Assembly (NCBI RefSeq): GCF_000949475.1
Contig: NZ_JRHC01000007.1
Location: forward strand, 124,001-188,000
Reading direction: 5' to 3'
Length of the DNA: 64,000 bases
Source of the DNA: Draconibacterium sediminis
Lineage (GTDB): Bacteria > Bacteroidota > Bacteroidia > Bacteroidales > Prolixibacteraceae
The notes beneath the pieces are model-generated. The model made no database searches and was not told the DNA's origin. It was given only the letters and a program-made list of their open reading frames with translations. How positions within the stretch are numbered: the stretch's first letter is position 1; each line of letters begins with the position of its first letter. The translations under genes were made by a program, and so were the position numbers. Positions 16,138 through 24,592 of the stretch are shown in pieces.

Positions 16138-16890
16138 CTACAATTCGCGAATCCAGATATTGCGGTAACTCACCGGATTTCCATGGTCTTGCAACTGAAT
16201 AACATCGGCGCCATGTTTTTCAACGCTGTACTCAGGAATACCAATGTATTCCGTTGGTCCGCGCAGTTTTGAATTGTTTTGAACCAAAACGCCGTTGTGC
16301 AAAACAGTTACAGTTGGCGGAGTAAAATACGTACCATCTTCGTTAAAACGTGGTGCAGTGTAAATAATATCGTACACCTGCCACTCGCCCGGTCCTTTAC
16401 ATGCATTTACCAGTGGTGCATGTTGTTTGTATAAACTTCCGGCCTGGCCATTGCGGTAAGTACGGTTGTTGTAATTATCCAACACCTGAACCTCGTAACG
16501 TTTCTGAAGAAAAACGCCACTGTTTCCACGTCCCTGGCTCTCGCCAACTACTTCGGCAGGAGATCTCCACTCGATGTGTAACTGAAAATCTTCGAAAGCA
16601 CGTTTTGTCTGAATGATTCCGGCACCTCTTTCAACGGTTACACAACCATCGGCTACTTTCCAGCCAACAGGGCCACCATCTCCGTTTGTCCACTCGCGGT
16701 CGATATCAACACCGTCGAATAAAACTATGGCATCCGAAGGTGCATCTGCCGGAGTTTCTCCCGGTGTAATTACCGGCACTTCAGGATCCCAGATTTCAGT
16801 CATTTCAGGAACCATTTGCGGTCTCTCATCTTGAGCTACTGCGCACACTGCAACAAAAAGCAGCGCTACTGTTAAAATTTTAAATTTCAT
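16138..16890 (-). CDS. Secreted DUF1080 (3-keto-disaccharide hydrolase-type) protein
   Basis: A 250-residue protein (ATG 16890; upstream in-frame ATGs at 16920 and 16956 would disrupt the signal peptide). Signal peptide LTVALLFVAVCAVAQ, then one DUF1080 domain: DAIVLFDGVDIDREWTNGDGGPVGW, FEDFQLHIEWRSP, GRGNSGVFLQKRYEVQVLDN, and the terminal GNPVSYRNIWIREL. Members of this domain family cleave 3-keto-glycosides or bind glycans in the periplasm. It lies 69 bp downstream of the phospho-sugar mutase on the same strand. Confidence 0.85.
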   Translation of the reverse strand: MKFKILTVALLFVAVCAVAQDERPQMVPEMTEIWDPEVPVITPGETPADAPSDAIVLFDGVDIDREWTNGDGGPVGWKVADGCVTVERGAGIIQTKRAFEDFQLHIEWRSPAEVVGESQGRGNSGVFLQKRYEVQVLDNYNNRTYRNGQAGSLYKQHAPLVNACKGPGEWQVYDIIYTAPRFNEDGTYFTPPTVTVLHNGVLVQNNSKLRGPTEYIGIPEYSVEKHGADVIQLQDHGNPVSYRNIWIREL

Positions 16891-16959
16891 TTTTATTGAT
16901 TTAGGTATTTTATTATTCATGCGCCAAGCGGTTTTGAACCGCTTAGCGTTTATCACAAT

Positions 16960-18702
16960 TTACAATCCCAGTTCTTCCATTATGGCATCGATCCTGGCAT
17001 CGGCTTTTTGCTCTTCTGCATCAAAATCTTCACGCGATTTCAGTTCGCCGGTTACTTCAAAATAGAACTTAATTTTAGGCTCTGTTCCCGATGGACGAAC
17101 CGAAATTTTTGTTCCATCCTGTGTAAAGAACTGCAACACGTTTGAAGTAATTTTCTGATCGATTTTCTTTTCCTCGCCGGTAATCAGGTTTTTCGCAACT
17201 AATGTAGAATAATCTTTTACCCACTCCATTGGCGAACCACCCAGTTCTTTTGGCGGATCGTTGCGGAATTTCGTCATGATCTGCTGAATTTCTTCGGCAC
17301 CCGATTTTCCTTTACGAACCACATATTTCATTTTCTCGCGCGAGAAACCATATTCCAGATAAATATCCTGCAACAGTTCGTACAATGTTTTGCCCTGATC
17401 GATTGCCCATGCAGTGATCTCTGCCATTAAAGCACATGCAGAAACGGCATCTTTGTCGCGAACAAAGTCAGAAGGCATAAAACCAAAACTTTCCTCGCCA
17501 CCACCGATGTATTTTTTCACACCTTCGTTATCGCGAATTACTTCGGCAATAAATTTAAATCCGGTGTATACGTCAAAATATTCGATGTTATTTCGGCGGG
17601 CAACTTCAGCAATCATTTCGGTAGAAACGATGGTTTTTACTACAAACTCATTCCCTTTCAACTTGCCTGCTTCCTTCATTTTTACAATGATGTAATAGAA
17701 GAAAAGCAGCGCTGTTTGATTACCGTTTATAATGATGTATTCGCCTTTATCGTCTTTTACAACAACACCAATCCGGTCTGAATCGGGATCGGAAGCCATA
17801 ACAACATCCGCATCAATTTCGGCGGCTTTTTTCATTGCCATTTCCATAGCCGCAGGTTCTTCCGGGTTTGGCGAAACCACTGTTGGGAAATCGCCGCTAA
17901 CCACATCCTGTTCAGGAATATTTATGATGTTGGTAAAACCAAATTCGCGTAAGGCGGCAGGAATTAATTTCACTCCTGTTCCGTGAATTGGCGTATATAT
18001 GATTTTTATGTCTTTGTGGCGCTCAACCACGTCAGGTGAAATGGAAACCTTTTTAACCTCTGCAAGGAATTTGTTATCCATCTCCTCTCCCAGAATTTCG
18101 ATCAACTCGTCGGGACCGTCAAACTTAATGTCCTCAGGTTTAATTTTGGCCACTTCGTTAACGATGTTTACATCGTGTGGGCCAACAATCTGCGAACCAT
18201 CTTCCCAATACGCTTTGTAGCCGTTGTATTCTTTTGGGTTGTGCGATGCGGTAAGAATAATACCACTCTGGCAGCCCAACTCACGAATGGCGAATGAAAG
18301 CTCCGGTGTAGGACGCAAATCGTCGAATAAGTACGCTTTAATTCCATTGGCGGCAAAAATCTTTGCACTGGTTTCAGAGAACAAACGACTGTTGTTCCGG
18401 CAATCGTGACCAATCGCCACTTTTATTTCATCAAGATCAGCGAAATTCTTCTTCAGATAATTACTTAATCCTTGGGTGGCTGCACCAACGGTGTAAATAT
18501 TCATGCGGTTGGTTCCAACGCCCATAATGCCGCGAAGACCGCCGGTACCAAACTCCAGGCTGCGGTAAAAAGAATCAATCAGCTCTGTCGGGTCTTCAGC
18601 ATCAAGCAATGCCTGAACCTGAGCTCTTGTTTCTTCATCGTAAGTATCCGAAAGCCATTCCTGCGCTTTCGCTCTTACTTCCATCAATTCTTGATTTTCC
18701 AT
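16960..18702 (-). CDS. Phospho-sugar mutase (alpha-phosphohexomutase)
   Basis: A 580-residue enzyme that interconverts hexose 6- and 1-phosphates. All four domains are recognisable: EFGTGGLRGIMGVG near the N-terminus, the phosphoserine loop TASHNPKEYNGYKAYW, the metal loop ASDPDSDRIGVVV, the sugar-specificity loop GGGEESFGFM and the phosphate-binding SVRPSGTEPKIKFYFEV. The length is that of the phosphoglucomutase/phosphomannomutase 'PgcA-like' group. It starts 2 bp after rfbD, so it is cotranscribed with the rfb genes and would supply glucose 1-phosphate to RfbA. Confidence 0.9.
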   Translation of the reverse strand: MENQELMEVRAKAQEWLSDTYDEETRAQVQALLDAEDPTELIDSFYRSLEFGTGGLRGIMGVGTNRMNIYTVGAATQGLSNYLKKNFADLDEIKVAIGHDCRNNSRLFSETSAKIFAANGIKAYLFDDLRPTPELSFAIRELGCQSGIILTASHNPKEYNGYKAYWEDGSQIVGPHDVNIVNEVAKIKPEDIKFDGPDELIEILGEEMDNKFLAEVKKVSISPDVVERHKDIKIIYTPIHGTGVKLIPAALREFGFTNIINIPEQDVVSGDFPTVVSPNPEEPAAMEMAMKKAAEIDADVVMASDPDSDRIGVVVKDDKGEYIIINGNQTALLFFYYIIVKMKEAGKLKGNEFVVKTIVSTEMIAEVARRNNIEYFDVYTGFKFIAEVIRDNEGVKKYIGGGEESFGFMPSDFVRDKDAVSACALMAEITAWAIDQGKTLYELLQDIYLEYGFSREKMKYVVRKGKSGAEEIQQIMTKFRNDPPKELGGSPMEWVKDYSTLVAKNLITGEEKKIDQKITSNVLQFFTQDGTKISVRPSGTEPKIKFYFEVTGELKSREDFDAEEQKADARIDAIMEELGL

Positions 18703-18704
18703 GA

Positions 18705-19562
18705 TTATTCTCTTTCTAGATGTTTTATACAGATTTTTAAACTATCACGCCAATACGGAACTTCCAGGTGATAAGTTTCTTTTATTTTTGCTTTATTCAG
18801 CACGCTGTAGGCCGGTCGTTTTGCCGGTGTCGGAAAATTCTCCGAGAGTACCGGTTTAACTTTACAGTCCACTCCCGAGAGTTCGAAAATTGCCAAAGCA
18901 AAATCGTACCAGCTGGCCACTCCTTCGTTGGAATAGTGATAGACACCCGGCACAAACTCTTTACTTTCGGCTATTTCTAAAATTGCCTCAGCCAAATCGG
19001 CGGCATAAGTCGGCGATCCTACCTGATCGAAAACCACGCCCAATTCTCCTCGCTCTTTTCCGAGGCGCAACATGGTTTTTACAAAGTTATTTCCGAAGGT
19101 TGAATACAACCAAGCCGTTCTGATGATCACCGTTTCCGGATTCTCAGCCCGGCAGTTTTGCTCACCTTCCAGCTTTGTTTTTCCGTACGCTCCGTTTGGC
19201 GCAACTACATCAGTCTCTTCATAAGGAAGATGTGCATCGCCGGCAAAAACATAATCGGTTGAAACATGAATCAACTTTGCACCAACAGCTTTCGAGTATT
19301 TTGCAAGCAGCTTTGGAGCCAATGCATTTACTTTTTGTGCCGTTTCAAAATCCGACTCGGCCTTATCTACAGCAGTGTAAGCGGCACAATTAATTACCAG
19401 CTCAAAATTGTTGTCGGCAAAGTAACTTTTTACCTGATCTTCATCCGTAATATCCAACGAATCAACATCAGTAAAAACAAATTCCCATTTGGGGTAATTT
19501 TTACTGAGTACTTTTAATTCGTTCCCCAGTTGTCCGTAAGCGCCTGTTATTAATATCTTCAT
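18705..19562 (-). CDS. rfbD: dTDP-4-dehydrorhamnose reductase
   Basis: A 285-residue short-chain dehydrogenase/reductase with the N-terminal nucleotide loop TGAYGQLGNEL and the catalytic pattern STDYVFAG...YGKTKLEGE (Tyr-x3-Lys). It performs the last step of dTDP-L-rhamnose synthesis with NAD(P)H. It lies 5 bp after rfbC. The cytosolic product feeds O-antigen or other surface glycans. Confidence 0.93.
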   Translation of the reverse strand: MKILITGAYGQLGNELKVLSKNYPKWEFVFTDVDSLDITDEDQVKSYFADNNFELVINCAAYTAVDKAESDFETAQKVNALAPKLLAKYSKAVGAKLIHVSTDYVFAGDAHLPYEETDVVAPNGAYGKTKLEGEQNCRAENPETVIIRTAWLYSTFGNNFVKTMLRLGKERGELGVVFDQVGSPTYAADLAEAILEIAESKEFVPGVYHYSNEGVASWYDFALAIFELSGVDCKVKPVLSENFPTPAKRPAYSVLNKAKIKETYHLEVPYWRDSLKICIKHLERE

Positions 19563-19567
19563 TGTTG

Positions 19568-20122
19568 TTAATACACAAAATTCATTTGAGCCTTTTCAAA
19601 CGCCGGAGCGTTTTTGTCTTTCTCAGAAACCAAGGCTTCCTCTTCTTTTACCTGCCAGTCGATTCCCAATGTTTTATCAAACGGGTTAATTGAACTTTCG
19701 GCATCGCGATTGTATAAGTTATCACATTTGTAGGTAAAAATAGCTGTTTCGCTTAAAACCGAGAAACCGTGAGCAAAACCACGCGGCACATATAACTGTT
19801 TCTTATTATTTTCGTTCAATTCCACTCCAAACCACTTTCCAAAAGTCGGTGATCCTTTGCGTAAATCAACGGCTACATCATAAACACTTCCCTGTATAAC
19901 GCGCACCAGCTTGGCTTGTGCCGCATCACCCAATTGGAAATGCAAACCCCGGACAACTCCTTTTACCGATCGTGATTCATTATCTTGTATAAATGGTCTT
20001 TCAATTCCTGCCTCGCGGTACCTTTCCTGCTGAAATGTTTCGAAAAAATACCCTCTGTCATCTTCAAACACCCGCGGCTCAATAACAACCAGTCCGGGGA
20101 TTCCCGTCTCTACTATATTCAT
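19568..20122 (-). CDS. rfbC: dTDP-4-dehydrorhamnose 3,5-epimerase
   Basis: A 184-residue cupin enzyme: PGLVVIEPRVFEDDRGYFFETF at the N-terminus, the catalytic-His region RGLHFQLGDAAQAKLVRVIQGSVYDVAVDLR, and PRGFAHGFSVLSETAIFTYKCDNLY. It epimerises C3 and C5 of the 4-keto sugar. Length and motifs are normal. It lies 7 bp after rfbA in the operon. Confidence 0.94.
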   Translation of the reverse strand: MNIVETGIPGLVVIEPRVFEDDRGYFFETFQQERYREAGIERPFIQDNESRSVKGVVRGLHFQLGDAAQAKLVRVIQGSVYDVAVDLRKGSPTFGKWFGVELNENNKKQLYVPRGFAHGFSVLSETAIFTYKCDNLYNRDAESSINPFDKTLGIDWQVKEEEALVSEKDKNAPAFEKAQMNFVY

Positions 20123-20129
20123 TCGTTAA

Positions 20130-21011
20130 TTAAAATGTAAATGCTTTTTTGCTGGCGATTTTTAATAAATATTCGCCGTATTGATTTTTACTGAGTGGTT
20201 TGGCTAAATCAATCAATTGTTCGGTGCTGATATAGCCTTTTTTCCATGCAATTTCTTCAATGCACGAAACTTTCAGGCCCTGCCGTTGCTCAATTGTTGA
20301 TATAAAATTAGAAGCCTGCAATAAACTGTCGTGTGTTCCGGTATCCAGCCAGGCAAATCCCCGGCTAAGCAGTTTCACGTTCAAACGGTTCTCTTCAAGA
20401 TAAATACGATTCAAATCCGTAATCTCAAGCTCTCCACGTTTTGATGGTTTTAATCCTTTCGCTTTTTCAACCACATCATTCGAATAGAAATAAAGGCCGG
20501 TTACCGCATAATTCGATTTTGGCTCATCCGGTTTTTCCTCGATACTTATTACTTTACCTGCATCATCAAATTCAACAACTCCGTAGCGCTCCGGATCATT
20601 CACATAATACCCGAACACTGTTGCACCGTCCTCAAGTGTGGCAGCCTGTTCCAGTATTTTTCTGAATTTATAACCATAAAATATATTGTCGCCCAAAATC
20701 ATACTTACGTTATCATCACCAATAAATTCTTCGCCAAGGATAAATGCCTGTGCCAAACCATCGGGCGATGGCTGAATTTTATACGCCAGCTTCAAGCCCA
20801 GTTGCGAACCGTCGCCAAATAATTTCTCGTACAAACCAATATCTTCGGGTGTTGATATAATTAATATCTCACGAATTCCTGCCAGCATTAAAACCGACAG
20901 CGGGTAATAAATCATTGGTTTATCGTAAACCGGAATTATTTGTTTTGAAATTGATCGTGTAATTGGATAAAGACGGGTTCCTGAACCGCCGGCTAAAATT
21001 ATTCCCTTCAT
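20130..21011 (-). CDS. rfbA: Glucose-1-phosphate thymidylyltransferase
   Basis: A 293-residue nucleotidyltransferase with the signature [36 protein letters not shown], followed by GDNIFYG and the sugar-binding [19 protein letters not shown]. It makes dTDP-glucose from glucose 1-phosphate and dTTP. It is the first gene of the rfbA-rfbC-rfbD-mutase operon. rfbB (dTDP-glucose 4,6-dehydratase), usually in the same cluster, is not in this window and must be encoded elsewhere if the pathway is complete. Confidence 0.95.
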   Translation of the reverse strand: MKGIILAGGSGTRLYPITRSISKQIIPVYDKPMIYYPLSVLMLAGIREILIISTPEDIGLYEKLFGDGSQLGLKLAYKIQPSPDGLAQAFILGEEFIGDDNVSMILGDNIFYGYKFRKILEQAATLEDGATVFGYYVNDPERYGVVEFDDAGKVISIEEKPDEPKSNYAVTGLYFYSNDVVEKAKGLKPSKRGELEITDLNRIYLEENRLNVKLLSRGFAWLDTGTHDSLLQASNFISTIEQRQGLKVSCIEEIAWKKGYISTEQLIDLAKPLSKNQYGEYLLKIASKKAFTF

Positions 21012-21102
21012 ATTATATGGTTTATTCGTTCTATAGCTTGTCTGATTTCCTATTTCCCAACTTTTTAATGATTATGAAAAGAGGACTCATTTTATCAGGC
21101 TT

Positions 21103-21133
21103 CAAAAGTAAATAAAAGAAAATCGGAATGCAA
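21103..21133 (-). promoter_or_regulatory. Predicted promoter of the rfb operon
   Basis: Read on the minus strand: TTG (21131-21133), 20 nt spacer, then TACTTTTG (21103-21110). Transcription would start about 85 nt before the rfbA ATG. Confidence 0.55.
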
Positions 21134-21233
21134 TCCAAAATAAGGGCATAAAACTAAACTATGTTAATCAAAGGGCATTTAAAGCTAAAAAACAGCCCAA
21201 TTTTGCTCTATTTCAATAAAATAACACGAATCT

Positions 21234-21264
21234 TTTGTTTTAATTGAATTTAGTTATAATTTTG
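21234..21264 (+). promoter_or_regulatory. Predicted rpsA promoter
   Basis: TTTG (21234-21237), a 19-nt spacer and TAATTTTG (21257-21264) give a textbook Bacteroidota -33/-7 promoter. The predicted start falls in or just after the palindrome TTTGCGCGCGCAAA (21261-21274). Confidence 0.75.
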
Positions 21265-21319
21265 CGCGCGCAAATTTTAACAAATATAAAGTCTAACTCA
21301 TTAATTTAATTAAAATTAC

Positions 21320-23278
21320 ATGACAGAAGAGAAGAAAAAAGAGCTTGAACAAGAAGTAGCAGAAACTCCTGTTCAAGACGAAAAAAATGAAGTAGTTGCA
21401 GAAACTACAGAAGCTCCGGTTGAAGAGACTGCAGCTGAAGAAAAAGCGGAAGCTCCTAAAGCAGAAGCAAAAAAAGAAAAAAAGGCCGTTGAAACAACAG
21501 CTGAAGCAGATGCTGATTTCGATTGGGACAGCCTGGAAGAAGGAAGAGATGCCTATTCTGAAAAAGAACGTGGCAGCCTTGAAGATCTTTACAACAACAC
21601 ACTAAACACCGTTACAGAAAAAGAAGTTCTGGAAGGAAAAGTTATTTCGTTAAACAAACGCGAAGTAGTTGTTGACATAGGTTACAAGTCGGACGGTATT
21701 GTTAGCTTGAACGAATTCCGCTACAATCCAGAGTTGAAAGTAGGCGACAAAGTAGATGTTTACATCGAAAGTCTTGAAGATAAAAAAGGACAGATGATCC
21801 TTTCGCACAAAAAAGCGCGTGCAACTCGTTCATGGGAGCGTGTTAACGAATCGCTTGAAAACGATGAAATCATCAAAGGATACATCAAGTGTCGTACTAA
21901 AGGTGGTATGATCGTTGACGTATTTGGTATTGAAGCATTCTTGCCAGGTTCGCAAATTGATGTTAAACCTATCCGCGATTACGATGTATACGTTGGTAAA
22001 ACAATGGAATTCAAAGTTGTTAAAATCAACCACGAATACCGTAACGTTGTTGTTTCTCACAAAGCACTTATCGAGGCTGAGCTTGAGCAACAGAAAAAAG
22101 AAATTATCGCTAAACTTGAAAAAGGTCAGGTATTGGAAGGAACCGTTAAAAACGTTACTTCATACGGTGTATTTATGGACCTTGGTGGTGTTGACGGATT
22201 GATCCACATCACTGACTTGTCTTGGGGACGTATTTCTCACCCAAGCGAGATCGTTGAATTAGACCAGAAACTGAACGTTGTTATCCTTGATTTTGATGAT
22301 GACAAAAAACGTATTGCTCTTGGTCTGAAACAATTAACTCCTCACCCATGGGATAACCTGGATTCAGAGTTGAAAGTTGGCGACAAAGTAAAAGGTAAAG
22401 TTGTTGTTATTGCCGACTACGGTGCATTCGTTGAGATTGCTCCTGGAGTTGAAGGTTTGATCCACGTTTCAGAAATGAGCTGGAGCCAGCACCTGCGCAG
22501 TGCACAAGACTTCTTAAGCGTTGGCGACGAAGTTGAAGCAGCAATTCTTACATTAGACCGCGACGAACGCAAAATGTCGTTGGGTATTAAACAACTGAAA
22601 GAAGATCCTTGGTCGAAAATTGATACTGAATACGCTGTTGGAAGCAAGCACGCTGCAAAAGTGCGCAACTTCACTAACTTCGGTGTATTTGTAGAAATTA
22701 CTGAAGGTGTTGACGGTTTGATTCACATTTCAGACCTGAGCTGGACGAAAAAGATCAAGCACCCATCAGAATTCACTGCAATTGGTGAAGAAATTGAAGT
22801 TGTAGTACTTGACATCGACAAAGAAAACCGTCGTTTAAGTTTAGGACACAAACAACTGGAAGAAAATCCATGGGATGTATTCGAAACAATTTTCACTGCC
22901 GATTCAATCCACGAAGGAACTGTGGTTGAGTTGATGGACAAAGGTGCTGTAATTGCACTTCCATACGGTGTTGAAGGATTCGCAACTCCTCGTCACCTGG
23001 TGAAAGAAGACGGTTCTTCAGTTAAGCAAGACGAAAAACTTGATTTCAAAGTTATCGAGTTCAACAAGTCGGCTAAACGAATCATTGTTTCTCACTCACG
23101 TATTTTCGAAGATGTGAAACGTGCAGCAGAAGGCGAGCAGCGTAAAGCTCAGAAGAGCACTAACAAGCGCGCCATGAAAACTGTTAGCGATAACATCGAA
23201 AAAACTACTCTTGGCGACGTAAGCGATTTGGCTGCGCTGAAGAAGCAAATGGAGCAAGAAGAGAAAAAAGACAAATAA
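21320..23278 (+). CDS. rpsA: 30S ribosomal protein S1
   Basis: A 652-residue protein. An acidic, Lys/Glu/Ala-rich N-terminal extension of about 80 residues is followed by six S1 (OB-fold) repeats; the best conserved are GTVKNVTSYGVFMDLGGVDG, GKVVVIADYGAFVEIAPGVEG and AKVRNFTNFGVFVEITEGVDG, each followed by a LIH-type strand. S1 binds mRNA at the ribosome and is especially important where Shine-Dalgarno sequences are weak, as in Bacteroidota. It has its own strong promoter; no cmk gene precedes it. Confidence 0.95.
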   Translation: MTEEKKKELEQEVAETPVQDEKNEVVAETTEAPVEETAAEEKAEAPKAEAKKEKKAVETTAEADADFDWDSLEEGRDAYSEKERGSLEDLYNNTLNTVTEKEVLEGKVISLNKREVVVDIGYKSDGIVSLNEFRYNPELKVGDKVDVYIESLEDKKGQMILSHKKARATRSWERVNESLENDEIIKGYIKCRTKGGMIVDVFGIEAFLPGSQIDVKPIRDYDVYVGKTMEFKVVKINHEYRNVVVSHKALIEAELEQQKKEIIAKLEKGQVLEGTVKNVTSYGVFMDLGGVDGLIHITDLSWGRISHPSEIVELDQKLNVVILDFDDDKKRIALGLKQLTPHPWDNLDSELKVGDKVKGKVVVIADYGAFVEIAPGVEGLIHVSEMSWSQHLRSAQDFLSVGDEVEAAILTLDRDERKMSLGIKQLKEDPWSKIDTEYAVGSKHAAKVRNFTNFGVFVEITEGVDGLIHISDLSWTKKIKHPSEFTAIGEEIEVVVLDIDKENRRLSLGHKQLEENPWDVFETIFTADSIHEGTVVELMDKGAVIALPYGVEGFATPRHLVKEDGSSVKQDEKLDFKVIEFNKSAKRIIVSHSRIFEDVKRAAEGEQRKAQKSTNKRAMKTVSDNIEKTTLGDVSDLAALKKQMEQEEKKDK

Positions 23279-23317
23279 GCACTTGGTGAATTTAATTTGA
23301 TTTTCGTAAATTGAAGC

Positions 23318-23671
23318 ATGGCATTCGAAATTCGAAAAAACGAGAAGTATACCTTAGTAAAGGTAAACACCGACAGATTAGACACCAATAATGCGCCCGA
23401 CTTGAAATCGGAGCTTGTAGTTATTAATAACAATGGTGAAAAAAACATCGTTCTTGACCTGAGTAGCGTTGCTTACTGCGACTCATCAGGTTTGAGATCA
23501 GTTTTAGTCGCCAACCGGTTATGCGAAGACGCAATAGGTACTTTTATCCTTTGCGGTTTGCAGCCCGATGTAGAAAACCTGGTAAAGATTTCGATGCTTC
23601 ATACCGTGTTGTTAATTACTGATACGGTTAAGCAAGCAGAGGAATTGTTGGAGAAGAAAGAAAACCTGTAA
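23318..23671 (+). CDS. STAS-domain protein (anti-sigma factor antagonist-like)
   Basis: A 117-residue single STAS domain. The motif LDLSSVAYCDSSGLRSVLVANRLC corresponds to the SpoIIAA phosphorylation loop, with the Ser of D-S-S-G as the probable phospho-acceptor. Proteins of this type take part in partner-switching with a serine kinase; no kinase or phosphatase partner is visible nearby. It lies 39 nt after rpsA and 7 nt before rnz, suggesting cotranscription. Confidence 0.8.
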   Translation: MAFEIRKNEKYTLVKVNTDRLDTNNAPDLKSELVVINNNGEKNIVLDLSSVAYCDSSGLRSVLVANRLCEDAIGTFILCGLQPDVENLVKISMLHTVLLITDTVKQAEELLEKKENL

Positions 23672-23678
23672 TTACAGA

Positions 23679-24590
23679 ATGTCTTTCGAATTAACCATAC
23701 TGGGTAGTAATTCAGCATTACCGACTTCAAACAGATATCCAACAGCCCAGGTACTTGATGTACCTGGGCGTTGTTTTTTAATCGACTGTGGTGAAGGAAC
23801 CCAAATACAACTGCGCAGAAACAAGATCAGTTTCAGCAAAATCAGGCATATTTTTATTTCGCATTTACATGGCGACCATTACTACGGATTAATTGGTTTG
23901 TTATCGACTATGAATCTGCTGGGGGTAAAAAGCGATGTGCACATTTATGCCCCATCGGAATTAAAAACGCTCATCCAGCCTCAACTCGATTTTATTCGCG
24001 GAGAAATGAGCATAAAACCCATTTTTCATCCGCTAAACCTGAAAAAACGGCAAACAGTATTCGAGAATAAAAACATCGAAGTACTTTCGTTTCCGGTAAA
24101 ACACAGCATTCCAACTGTTGGCTTCCTGTTCCGTGAAAAGCCCAAACAAGCCAATATTAAAAAGGAAATGATTAAGGCCTACAATATCCCTCTTGCAAAA
24201 ATTAAGGATATTAAAGCGGGAGCCGATTTTGAAACGGAAGACGGAAGATTAATTCCAAACGAAAAACTGACAACTCCCCCACCAAAACCAAAATCGTATG
24301 CATTTTGCACCGACACTGCTTTTCATCCGCCAATTGCAGAAATTATTAGTGGTGTGGACTTGTTGTACCACGAAGCTACATTTTTGGAAGAGCTAAAAGA
24401 TCTGGCAGAAAAAACACTCCACTCCACTGCCCGCCAGGCCGCAGAAATGGCAAAAATTAGTAACGCTTCCAAACTGTTGATCGGTCATTTTTCAAGCCGG
24501 TTTAAAAAGCTCGAGAATTTTAAAACCGAAGCCCGGGAAGTTTTTAAGAATACAGAATTGGCCATTGAAGGAAAGAAATACATTATTTAG
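23679..24590 (+). CDS. rnz: Ribonuclease Z
   Basis: A 303-residue metallo-beta-lactamase-fold nuclease that trims tRNA 3' ends. The Zn motif SHLHGDHYYGL, the N-terminal LIDCGEGTQIQLRRNKI, the flexible arm region (about 160-215), FCTDTAFHP, and LLIGHFSSRF near the end are those of the short bacterial RNase Z. It converges with the helicase gene, leaving only 2 bp between the stop codons. Confidence 0.92.
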   Translation: MSFELTILGSNSALPTSNRYPTAQVLDVPGRCFLIDCGEGTQIQLRRNKISFSKIRHIFISHLHGDHYYGLIGLLSTMNLLGVKSDVHIYAPSELKTLIQPQLDFIRGEMSIKPIFHPLNLKKRQTVFENKNIEVLSFPVKHSIPTVGFLFREKPKQANIKKEMIKAYNIPLAKIKDIKAGADFETEDGRLIPNEKLTTPPPKPKSYAFCTDTAFHPPIAEIISGVDLLYHEATFLEELKDLAEKTLHSTARQAAEMAKISNASKLLIGHFSSRFKKLENFKTEAREVFKNTELAIEGKKYII

Positions 24591-24592
24591 AT

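Larger units (their letters stand above)
21012..21319. other. 308-bp divergent promoter region between rfbA and rpsA
   Basis: No ORF is seen. The left half carries the leftward rfb promoter (-7 at 21103-21110) and the right half the rpsA promoter (21234-21264). The rest is AT-rich with no clear hairpin apart from a 14-nt GC palindrome at the expected rpsA start site. Confidence 0.6.
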
